Of a stretch of DNA of 64,000 nucleotides, positions 9,531 through 19,590 are shown in pieces. The notes beneath the pieces are model-generated. The model was not told the origin of the DNA. It searched no databases and saw only the letters and a program-made list of their open reading frames with translations. The translations under genes and the position numbers were made by a program. The DNA is taken from NCBI GenBank assembly GCA_947568835.1, contig OX387607.1, forward strand, positions 10,927,701 through 10,991,700, written 5' to 3'. Origin of the DNA: Protonemura montana (Eukaryota > Arthropoda > Insecta > Plecoptera > Nemouridae). Within the stretch, counting starts at the first letter, position 1; the number at the start of each line of letters is the position of its first letter.

Positions 9531-10514
9531 GTTCTGTCCTCTTGGTATTTAGTGTAAAAACATTGCCATCGCTTTGTTTTCGTTTTCGAATCAGATTACT
9601 TTGGAGCACGTTGGAGTCGCACTTGAAGGTGGTACGAGTTAAAGCAAAAACAGACGATAAATGTTTAAGATGATCTACTCACCTCTGAGCTGTTTCACTC
9701 CAAGATCTCCTCTGATCTTATAAAGCTCTGACACCGTCGAACAAAGCTTAACATCTTTAACCAATTACTCGTACCTTTTTTTGCACCACCTATTTTCTGC
9801 GTACCTAATCAGCTTCTAGCTTAATTCTCTCTCAATTTAATTCGATTTTTTTCGGGTGACTTCTTTCTTCAAAAAATAACCTTAACTTACGTCTTAACAT
9901 TTAAATTTTTGTTTAAGATAACTTCAATTCTAGTTCGGCAAATCGCGCTGAAGGTTAACTTGTCTTTAATACTCAACGTTAATCCATTACTTTATTAAGA
10001 AATTACCTACGGGCCTTGTCATAAACACGAAACAGCCAAAGTTTGACGCCATATTGCGCCTCCCAAGTCTGTCGATCACAGAGACCGTGATGTGATGTTT
10101 AACGACGCACTACATTGTTAACGACACGACTTTGGTGATATACGCCGGCTTGGGATAGAGTGACGACGACGGAAACTCAGACAAGTTATTAGGGTTGTAA
10201 AACTAGAAACTGGGTAAGTCATTCCAATTTAAAGCGAAATCATTTTTGTAGCACCCCAAAATTCAGAAGTCAATTTACAAAGGCATTTTTGGTGTCTTAC
10301 TTATTGCGTTTCGACTTTAAACGTAGGTGAGAATAACGTTTTTCAGGTCTAGCCACAATAAACGCAAATGACAGTGAATAAATTCAACATTTAACTTCAA
10401 ATGAGTTTAGGACTGAACAATCGCTGACGCAAGATCACCCAAAATTGGATATTTTTCAAGAAAAAGCATTTTCTTGATATTAACGCCCTTTTTATTAAAA
10501 AGACTAAACTAAAA
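9531..10514. other. intergenic sequence with one possible SINE tail fragment
   Basis: Mostly AT-rich unique sequence. At 10098-10130 the words 'gtttaacgacgcact...ttgttaacgac' resemble the reverse complement of the SINE 3' end, but only over about 30 bp. No gene was recognised. Confidence 0.35.
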
Positions 10515-10848
10515 ATGATTGGATGACCATCAGACACGTGACCAGTTTGGGGGAGAAAGGATGTAGTTTAAAACAGCGATTTCATCAGCCTTGCTTAGCA
10601 ACCTCTTGAAAGCATGGATTTGTGAAGGAATCCTGTTGTTCGCGTTGTACCGTCCTTTGGAAGTAACATTAAGCCGGTGGTACCCTTGATGCTCTTTGAC
10701 TGGAATAGGCTACGTGCCGGCACCGAGTTTCCCTACTTTTTTCTTTGCAAGATGAGGTTCATCATTATACACAAATTAACCTACGCCATTAGACCAGTGC
10801 CGCAGGGTCCGTTGTCAAAAAATTTCGTCGTTAAAACCCACTAATAAA
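10515..10848 (+). repeat. 5S-derived SINE copy, head mostly lost
   Basis: From 'gattggatgaccatc' (remnant of the 5S C-box) through the body words 'cttgcttagcaacctcttga', 'gttgtaccgtcctttggaag' and 'taagccggtggta' to the tail 'gccattagaccagtgccgca' and 'gttgtcaaaaaatttcgtcg', this follows the consensus order in plus orientation. The first 70 or so bases of the 5S-like head are missing, as expected of a 5'-truncated retroposed copy. Confidence 0.8.
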
Positions 10849-12659
10849 TCATTCTACGCCTATTGTGAGCGTTCACTTGTTATGACTTGCGCCTAGCGCC
10901 ATTCAGTTCATGTTTGCGTTTATGGTACAATCAACTGGTCGTCAACAGCTGGAGTTGCCGTTGGAGCAACGTGAGCGGACGACGACATGACCTCGGCCGG
11001 TTGTCGATCTGTACCCCACGCCGTGGGCCAGCCAAAGTGCGCTGTGCACATATTTGCCTTGGAACTCTCGTTTGGCGACGCTTCGGGGCAAACTAGTCGG
11101 TAACAGCTAATTATTTCGGCAAACGCGTTGCGCTTGAAGTACAAAGGCGGTGAACCGCTTGATTTTTGCTGCGTTTCAAAATGGTTTTCCAGTTCCAATG
11201 GAAGTTTAAAACGTGGGATTTCTTTGACCAAATATTGGCCAATCATTAAATATATTTTTTGAGTTACCGTTTTTATGCTGTCTCCATAGCTCGAAAGGTC
11301 ATATATTTTTGGAACTTTGACGCTTTACCAGTCCCACTTTCCATTATTTTGTTAGTATTTAAAATATGACTACTTAAATTACGACTTTACCTGTTTTATC
11401 AATGCCACTCGCATTGCGGATTGGAACTCGTATATGAGCAAAAATGCACCTCACGAGGTACGGAGCATTAAAATTTTGTTAATTGAGATGAATCAGAATC
11501 ATACAACATATTTTTTTTGTAACCAATAAATAATTCATTGAAACCAAGAACGGCGAGATCAAAATCTCTGGATCCTTGCAAAGGATCATGTACAGGTGCC
11601 TAGAGGGTTGCTCCCCAACCCGCTTCCAATCCGAGTCAGAAAGACGTAGCAATTCATCACTTCCGGTCCAAGCGAAGCTGGAGTCGACCGGAAGTGAGCT
11701 ACGTCTCTCACGAGCCCCGTAGATCGCCAGACGTGATAAATCTACCAAGATGGCCGCTTGCAGAATTTTTCGCGTGAGCAATGCTGTAAACCTACATTCC
11801 TTGAAGCAATTCTGCAGTTATTAAGATTATCTCAAACTTTAAAAGAAATACCACAGAAGAATGTAAAAAGAATTCTTTGACCAGTCAAGAGAGATAGTTA
11901 AATATGAAAAGATTTTAGACAATTTTGCTGCTACATTTAGTCTACTTGCTGGGCAACTGATACGAACCGCTATTTTCCATTTTCTATTTTTTCTAAAATG
12001 TGATGGTCAAGACCAAACGACTGATGGTGTTAGCTGTTTCCACTAAACTTTCCCGGCTCTTTAAACTTAACTTTTTTTGCCACCTAATTCGCGTCAAGAT
12101 ATTCGACATGTTAGCATAAGCCACAGGCACTAAACAATGCTCAGTTGTTCAACTGTTACTAATTGCGCTCATACCGAACTTAGTACTTACTGTAGTATAT
12201 GCTCCAATTCCATAATCCTCATTTTCATATTCATAGTCCAAATAATTGAAATTTACATATTTCGCCAACGGCTAAACTAATTTAACTAATTGTTTGATTT
12301 GGTCGTGTTTTTAAACTTGCGACTGGTGAACTGCGTAAGGCGCAAAGGGAGACTGTTAAATTAGTTAATCTTCCTTCTTTTCCATTTCGATTGCAATTTT
12401 CCACTTAGTTTTTCAAACTCTCCTTTTCGTTTTCAAGCGACATTGCCTCGACGGTCGAATGTCATGATTGCCAACTAACTCACTCAAACTTTTAATAGCA
12501 GTTTACTGTTATTGCAAAGTCTAATTTCGATGCCAGCCACGAGCGTCAGTGCAAGACTGAAAACTTGTTTCTTACAAAATAAAAATGCAAGGAAAGTACT
12601 ACTTTCATCAACCTTGACTGTCCATCGAGTAAAGAAAACGAAATGGATGCCATTTCTGT
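10849..12659. other. intergenic sequence
   Basis: No gene recognised. Short antiparallel frames at 10887-11246 fall in a somewhat GC-richer part and have no known domain. At 11742-11756 'accaagatggccgct' matches a YY1/Pho-type motif (AAGATGGC core). The block 11570-11770 is GC-richer than its flanks. Confidence 0.35.
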
Positions 12660-12705
12660 GCGTGGACGCCATGCTTGCCACAAGACCGACTGTTAAGCCA
12701 TGGAG

Positions 12706-12748
12706 CATTGATAACCAGTGAGTGGCTGACTCCAAGCGTGGACGCCAT
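12706..12748 (+). repeat. short dispersed motif, copy 1
   Basis: The words 'ttgataaccagtgagtggct' and 'gactccaagcgtggacgcca' recur in diverged form at 13017-13055 and 46926-46962. The piece 'gcgtggacgccat' is also directly repeated 76 bp upstream (12660-12672). It is probably the end of an unidentified mobile element. Confidence 0.5.
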
Positions 12749-13016
12749 AGGTTTGATTTAGTGTTTATACATTCAACAAATTTGAGACCCATAGCTTCTA
12801 TGCAATCACGAAATACGCCTTGAATAGGCTACTTTTACAACAATTGTAACTGTAACAAAAAACAGTATTTTAGATGTTGAAAAGCTTCAATCTGTTGAAA
12901 ATTTGTTGCATTTGGACAAGTGGTGTGGCCACCGAGTTGTATCCAGTAAAAGGTACAGTCTGCGCGGGAAAAGACCCGAGCAAGTTCCCACTCCAATAGG
13001 CTTGTGTCATGCAACG
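12749..13016. other. spacer between two motif copies
   Basis: AT-rich DNA without a recognised gene. It may be internal sequence of the same unknown element, since motif copies flank it in the same orientation. Confidence 0.3.
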
Positions 13017-13055
13017 TTGATAGTCAGAGATTAGTTGTCTCCAAGCGTAGACGCT
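13017..13055 (+). repeat. short dispersed motif, copy 2
   Basis: 'ttgatagtcagagattagtt' followed by 'gtctccaagcgtagacgct' aligns with 12706-12748 and 46926-46962 with several substitutions. Confidence 0.5.
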
Positions 13056-13239
13056 AGGGTTGCCTTAAGACGCAGCCACAAAACTGGGCTAAAATAATAA
13101 TCATTTAAGCGAAGTGTCTTTAGACAATGTTCGGAAAATATTTTTTTATTTCTCAAGCAAGAAATCTCTCTGCAACACAAACAAAACTAACGTTGCAAAT
13201 TCCTGTCGGTGCACTTCAAATTATTCCGGAAGATTTTCA

Positions 13240-13650
13240 CTAACTGCGACACAGATCTACCTATAGTTTGTATCCACCGGCCAGCCAGTCGCCGGCGACA
13301 CCTCATCAACCCCTCATCACTCTACTTGAGATAACGTAACGTGGTCGACATGGGACGGGCGCGAGTAGCACCGATTAAAAGTCTGCCCCGATGCACCGGG
13401 CCCGGTGGGTGGTGCGGGAGGGGGCATCATTTGCATACTGATTGAAGTGAATGAGAGCGGCGGTCGGCCGGGCAGAAAAAAAGTATTTTACATGTTTAAG
13501 CGTGCGACGCTTTGAGCCGGCCGACGCCGACGCTGTCGCCGCGAGATAAGGGCTGATTGTCGGAATGGACGCCCGTGTGGCCCTCCAGCCACAATGGGGT
13601 CGATATCCGGGCATTTTCCCACTGTGAACTCTTTGGCGTAGAAAAAAACG
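13240..13650. other. GC-rich, CpG-rich island
   Basis: About 400 bp is clearly richer in G, C and CpG than its surroundings ('gccggccgacgccgacgctg', 'cgcgagataagggctgattg'). Two overlapping minus-strand frames (92 and 70 codons) cross it but resemble no known protein. TAATCAGC-like and TTTGCAT words are present. It is a candidate conserved enhancer or promoter, from composition only. Confidence 0.35.
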
Positions 13651-14067
13651 CAACGGCCGCTCGCCGTAACTATTGTTTCAAATTTGCGTTTATATTGCAT
13701 AATTAAGCGTCTGTACAGCTTACAATATTTATAGAGATGATCGCAACTTCATGTAGAGTATTAGTTTGTACGCAGATTATATGAATTAACATCGACGATG
13801 TTCTGCACGAGCTAGTGTAAGGATCGGGAGTACGCTAATGAATGAGATGCGACGCTCACTGAAGTATTTCCTGCTTGAACGAAATTGATTTCATGCTCGA
13901 GGAAAGCTCGACTGAGAAAAGCTTTCATGTTTCTCATTTTAAATAAATACGCGCTCTCTCTTTGGAAGTTCGTTTCCTGGCGATACCGTCTTTAAAGTAG
14001 CGCTTAGTGAAGTGGGGAAAAAAGCCGGGACTTTTCTTATTGCGATATATTATGAATAGAACCCGAT

Positions 14068-14142
14068 ACATGCGTTGCTCAACTTCGGTGATCTCACGAG
14101 AACCGGTGTTTTCAACACTCCAAACCGTTCGGTTCTCCCCTT
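14068..14142 (-). repeat. 5S-like head of a SINE copy
   Basis: In minus orientation this is the 5S-related head: plus-strand 'gctcaacttcggtgatctca' then 'cgagaaccggtgttttcaac' and 'actccaaaccgttcgg'. It ends in the middle of the A-box region, and the body is missing. Directly to the right lies a SINE tail in the opposite orientation. Confidence 0.75.
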
Positions 14143-14154
14143 TAAGTTGGTAAG

Positions 14155-14265
14155 ATTAATCATGATCCTCATCATCATCCACTCATTAACCGACGCAATT
14201 AGACCAGTGCCAAATGATCAGATGTCAAAACAGTGCGTCGTTCAACCCCAATAATTATCATTAAT
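14155..14265 (+). repeat. SINE 3' tail fragment, opposite orientation to its neighbour
   Basis: 'cctcatcatcatccactcat', 'gacgcaattagaccagtgcc' and 'aaaacagtgcgtcgttcaac' are the consensus 3' end of the SINE, followed by 'cccaataattatca' as tail. It reads plus, whereas the head at 14068-14142 reads minus. The locus is therefore rearranged, either by an inversion during retroposition or by two independent insertions. Confidence 0.75.
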
Positions 14266-16825
14266 CAGAAATGCACAAAAGGTTGCCTGTAGATATCTGA
14301 AACGTTTTCAGTCTCGAGCTCGTGGGTTCGATACGCGACGCCAGTGCGAGGATTGACGTGGTCAGCGGGTAATTTACTTGTAATTGTAATCATCTCGCTG
14401 ATTGAAACCCAGCCGCGGTGTAATTAGGAATTACATGCAATGTGTGTCATGGTGGACTGGACAGTGCGTGCCTGTAGCAGCATGTGGAGACTAACCCGTT
14501 TCACTCAGGACCTGTTTGAGAAACATGCCAAACTTGAGTTGTTCAAAAGAGTTCCATTGGTTGCAGTTTTGAAAAATATCCAGTTCTATTTCATTTTCTT
14601 TTTAGATAGTGATTTTTGTTGCCAACATTGAAAACACAACCATGGGATGCATTGGTAGTCTTCACTGTTAGTAGCCGTAAAGATGCTGAGATCGTCTGAC
14701 AAGAGCTTCTAAAATCTGCTTTGTTATGTTAGCGCGGGACATAATAATACAAATAATAAAAAAAAGAACCACTTAATTTCGCGATTTTATACAACCGGAA
14801 ATTACAAAATAGTTTGTCTCCAAGGTACACACAATATATTCAGCAATATAACTATTTTGCCGGAGATTAAGATAGAAGTGAATACATCTGGCTTGCAGTA
14901 ACCATGGAGATGAATCTTTAACTGGCAGTTATCTATTTAACCAAACAATTAAAACTAGCCACAATGATCAGCAAGTATCAGCAGTAATCTTGTTAAAGCA
15001 ATTGGCATTTTCATTCCTAGTTACTTGATGTAGAATTTTGATCCTGTCTTGCTAGTTGACGTCCCACTTAAAGTTACATATATTTATCACAATTTTGGAA
15101 CTGTATTTTGCTTAAAACCAAACGGAAGTCAGGTTTTGCGACAAAACCGAGGTCAATTAAAAATTAAAAATGCATTTCTAAAGACGAGTTTACTTGAAGA
15201 AATGTTTGAGATGACCTGAAAAAAGTTTTTGAAAGTTATATTAACGGTCTCTCACCAAATCAGCGACGTCACGGGCGTCTCTGACGTCACCCTAACAGGC
15301 GTCCTGTCGCATCAGACGTCGCAAAATCTGAGGAAAAAGAAACGGAAATTATTAACGATGTCAATGCATGCGTACCTCTCCTGGATTCCAGGATTCCCAA
15401 GATTTTCAGTGCACATCGGGACGTGAATCAGATCGAGCCAATTCGTTTTGCGCAACGGAATCGCGACATGCGGATTTCGTCGCGCTTAAGTTGGCATCAC
15501 TGCCAGCTAATAATAGATGACTGACTCGTCTTTACCAATTTATTTCTTATTCACATTTAAAAAAGTCACAGGCGTAAAAAACTTTCTTTTCCTGATCAAT
15601 GTCATTTTTTTACTGATTCCTCCAACACGCGACAGATGCATTCGTTTTCCACTGAATGTTCCCCGGCACCGGTGTCAAGTCACCGACCGGCACCCATCGA
15701 TTCGCCGTCGTCGACGGAAAAGTCTCTACCACCTCACCATTTTCCTTTCGTATTATAATAATAACTTTCAGGGAGCACATAAATTTTCCCGTATCGCCAT
15801 CCACGTCCCAACTCCCTTTTCCCGACAGATACAAGGTAGAGAAATGATTGACGGGGTACCCTCATGAAAATAAATTCCAGCAACCACAGCCCACAGCGCG
15901 CGCATTATAAATTTATCTGAGCACACATTTTCGGACCACCAAACGGCGTTTGACTTAAAATAAGTGGTCGAGTTTGCAAGTTTTTTTTTTGGGCCATACT
16001 GTAAACAACTGAATAAAACATATGACACAGAGCCGCTTCCCTACAGTGGAGACGTTGAGCGGTCTAAGCTATAAGTCGGACGACGTTGAAGAAACGTACT
16101 TCGCCAAGAGCATGACAGTTATCCGTGGCCGCTTAGAATAATACGACATAGGGTCTCTGTATAACTTTTCTAAGGGTAGCTATGACGAGCCCTTGGTCTA
16201 CCAAGTCCTTGGTGGAGAGGAAACCTCCTTTGCTAGCTTACAGGGGTAGGGGCAAAGCTTGTAAGTAGATTGCGTTGATTTTTTTCAAAGCATAAGGCAA
16301 CACAGGGCACGAATCGCGCGACCGGAATATGAAAGTTCCTTTTTTTCTTTGCAGACACGTGACTACGTTTTTCAATTTTCGATGAGAGTGTGCTGTCTTA
16401 TTATACCGAAAATATATACGCCACCATGTGACAGGAAAATTGGAAGAAACGTGGGGAAAGTCTATTAAAGAGTTTTCCTTTTTTTTAGACCACGTGCTTC
16501 CCACTGACGGGCCCCCTACAAGCCAAGCTACTAAAAGGAAATAGCGTTCTACACAAAATTCAAATGCACCACATTTGTCAGACTACGAATGTGTGTGTGT
16601 GTAAGTGCGCTATTCCACCGTCATAAATTCATCTCTGACTTTGCAGCATGAAAATGTCATTAATATCAGAATATCAGAGAAATCTAGACCACAGGCAAGA
16701 TAATAAAACAACAAGGCCTATGACTTGTCATGGCAAATATCTAGCCCAAGTACATGGGACTTGGGAGTCTAAACCGACATTGGATTCATCAGCACTCCTT
16801 GCATATCTATGTATCTTTGTGACTC
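14266..16825. other. intergenic sequence with a CRE-like cluster
   Basis: No gene supported. At 15255-15325 the words 'gcgacgtcacgggcgtctct', 'gacgtcaccctaac' and 'gcatcagacgtcgc' form a cluster of TGACGTCA-like half sites. Frames at 15517-15867 and 15768-16028 have no recognised domain. 'cgtgggttcgatacgcg' at 14322-14338 looks like a degenerate tRNA T-arm. Confidence 0.4.
15255..15325. promoter_or_regulatory. cluster of CRE/ATF-like sites
   Basis: GACGTCAC occurs twice within 30 bp and AGACGTCG once more about 35 bp on, in an otherwise AT-rich setting. GACGTCA is the core bound by CREB/ATF-type bZIP factors. Function here is an inference from motif clustering. Confidence 0.3.
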
Positions 16826-17098
16826 CGTGACAGGCTGCTTGTTTCGCTCCCCGCAAAGAAGCGGACACTCGGTCGTCTCTGTTCTGGACATTCCGTGACA
16901 GGGTGATTGTTTCGCTCCCCGCAAGGAAAATGACTCTCGCCGTCACCTCTGTACTGAACATTTTGTGACACTGGCAGGGTGATAGTTTCGCTCTCCGCAC
17001 AGAAGCGGACACTCGCTGTCACCTCTGTACCGGAAATTCCGTGACAGGGTGATAGTTTCGCTCTCCGCAAAGAAGCGGACACTCGACAGTGTCCGCTT
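16826..17098. repeat. 70-bp tandem repeat, four units
   Basis: Four successive units begin with 'ccgtgacaggctgc', 'ccgtgacagggtgatt', 'tgtgacactggcaggg' and 'ccgtgacagggtgatag'. Each continues with 'gtttcgctccccgcaa' or a variant and 'aagcggacactcg'. The unit is about 70 bp with about 80-90% identity between units. The array ends in a perfect inverted repeat (AAGCGGACACT, 4-base loop, AGTGTCCGCTT at 17073-17098). The minus-strand open frames across it are repeat translations, not genes. Related units occur at 62040-62180. Confidence 0.85.
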
Positions 17099-19319
17099 AA
17101 AAGTGTGCGAAACATGTGTCGTCCTAGGCACCCTTGCACAGAAATCGCATTGTTTTGGACTAATGCTCGGTCGCCGAGACGTACAATCTATCCCCGGCCG
17201 ACGCGCCGCGACGCCAGCATACGAATTCATTTTTGGCGTCGAAACGCCGCGAGACTCGGCGTCGCCGCGACGCCCAGCGTCGGTCCAGCGTCGTATGACG
17301 TCACGAACAGCGGGTCGCGCTGCGTGGCATAATATTTTACGTGCTAATATCTTATGAGTAGAAAAAGTCGACCATCATCGATAGCGTAGACAGCTATATT
17401 ATACAAAAAACCAAATAAAACAATGGTGTTTTCAGAAAGTGAATTCCTTTTAAAAAATAATTTTTAGAATACTTGTTCGCAAAATTTTGAAATTTGAGTT
17501 AAGTACGCTTCTGACATTTTACTTCGACAGTCTTTGAACTTTTACTCCGAAATACTTTTGGCAATTTCTCACTGTGCACCAGGAAAACTTGACCCAGTTC
17601 CTGTATTTGCATTTCATTTCAAAGAATTTCCACCTACAAAGTCCAGCAAAGCAGCGAATACTTCAAACCATATCCAATCTTGATGGCTTTCTGGACCTAG
17701 AATCTCAGCCTCCAGAAGCAAGACTACAGCGTCTCGTTTTCCCAACTAGTTCACTTGTCTTTTGAAAAGTCAGATTTTTTAGAGCGGATACGAAATTTGA
17801 GGATCTAATACGCCTTTTTACGAATTCTTTTTAATACCTCTTCTGTGCACGGCGACGACGCCACTGGCAAGAAACCAGCGTCGTATGTCACCCTCCAGGA
17901 ACGACGACAACGGCAACCTATTGCACTTGTACATCACCCCCTATTGCGCCGAACGTCCTCCGCGAGGAGTTCGGATGCCAATAAAAGAGGTAACAGATTA
18001 TTGTCGACGACTTTCAATGCTTATCGACTCGCCGAAATTAAATTTACAGTGTCGATAGACGGATACAGTTTAGCGAGCAACGTTCGATTTGCCGTGTCGA
18101 TAGACAGACAGCGTAGAAAGCATACATTGCGTCGGTCGTGTCTATAGCGGCCAGTAAATATGGCCGATGATTCAACTTTCCGTCAACCTTATGACTATTT
18201 TACTATTGTGTTTTTAGATTTAGTCCGTAACAGCGCTAGTGTTGCTGCTGAACGTTCTGCTGAACAAACGAGCCGGCAACACGTGGTGTTGTAGGTGCCT
18301 CCGAAGGCGTTTGCGATATACCTTTTTAAGATACCATTAGAATCAAATAATTACGGCTAAAATTATCAATAAATATATACTTTTCGTTGCGGGTAATATC
18401 GATGAAGATTAATTTAGAGTAAACTCGTCTTAAATGAGATTAGCCTGGGGGATAATAACAGAATGAGTTTTAACTCGGAAAAAGACGGTGACTCCACGTG
18501 TTCGTATAGTAGCAACTGCCGTTTTCGGCGTTCTTGTAGATCGGTATTTTTTTGTTGCGATTACAGAATAAAAATTAGCGCCAATACTTGATCAACTGTA
18601 TGCTTGCAGGTACCCAGTATTACAAAATTTTTCAAAATTGTCAAGCTCTTAACTTTCAGAAACAGCTGACTTTCACTGCATGTGATTGATATCACTTTCA
18701 CTTTATCTAGGAGTTACGAACATTTCGATACTAAACATAAAAATACTAGATAATTTGTCATTTTTTGGCGGATTTCATCCTGAAATGTCTGTTTCAAAAT
18801 AGAAAATCTGCCATGGCAATAAGAATGGATAGTTGATCCAGCAACGTTCCTCCTTTGACGGCTGCACGAAACTGATAAAAACATTTCTTTCCAAAGTTTT
18901 GTCAGTTCTATCGAATTGTCACACGGATGGGTCATACCGTCAATGCATCACTGCACAATGTGCATTCTATACAGTAATGCAGTCTTGCACAATGCAATCC
19001 ACCTAATGCACCCAATTCCATTTGGTGCAACGAATTTAGTATGCATGCATGACGAGGCTAGGCGACGGAAAATATTTTCGCTACACTCGTCGGAACTCGG
19101 TTGTTAAAAGAACCTCTTTTATGGTGAAAAATTGGGTCATTTTCTTTTTTTGCTTTGGTTGTACGATAGCTGGTTTTGAAAATGTCACCATGTCAGTGCT
19201 GGGGCCATTTTCATGGACATACAAACATCGAATTTCTTTAAAAATGCTTGCTTCTACTAGTTGACAAGAGTAAAGTCATTAATTGTTTTTGATGATTTAC
19301 GCTCCGAATGAAAGGATTG
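17099..19319. other. intergenic sequence with CpG-rich patches
   Basis: Patches at 17160-17330 and 17840-18160 are CpG-rich. The second contains three related words ('gtgtcgatagacggata', 'gtgtcgatagacagaca', 'gtgtctatagcgg') and is crossed by a 100-codon plus frame with no known domain. At 18945-19015 several TGCACAATG/GCATT words repeat. No gene was supported. Confidence 0.35.
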
Positions 19320-19590
19320 GTAGAAAGGTTAGAGAGATGCAAGCTAGCACAATAATTTCTCTCGCCTTGCTTATCAACCTCTCGACAGCAAAGATCATGG
19401 ATAGTTTCAGTTGAACCGCCCTTTGGAAGGAACGTTAAGCCGGTGGTCCACGTCGCTTTCATCCAAAGGATTCTTCTTCTTCTTTCTATTCTTTCTCTTT
19501 CTATTTCTCTTCTCATTTAAACGATGTCATTAGACCAATGTGAAATGACCAGTTGTTAAAAAATTGCATCGTAACACAATGGGAATCAAT
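19320..19590 (+). repeat. 5S-derived SINE copy without the 5S head
   Basis: The order of words follows the SINE body: 'agaaaggttagagagatgca', 'cttgcttatcaacctctcga', 'accgccctttggaaggaacg', 'taagccggtggtcca', then a TTC-rich expansion at about 19468-19512. The tail follows: 'gatgtcattagaccaatgtg' and 'aaaaaattgcatcgtaa'. It is moderately diverged and plus oriented. Confidence 0.75.

Noticed and set aside
10098-10130. Further SINE tail copy
   Set aside because: The similarity is limited to about 30 bases; too short to claim a separate insertion.
14290-14345. tRNA gene or tRNA-derived SINE (GTGGGTTCGATACGCG)
   Set aside because: The T-arm stem does not pair properly and no A-box is convincing. 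At best it is a decayed tRNA-like fragment.
16807-17230. Overlapping minus-strand open frames of 94-110 codons
   Set aside because: They translate the 70-bp tandem repeat in several frames. The repeated peptide pattern follows the DNA period.
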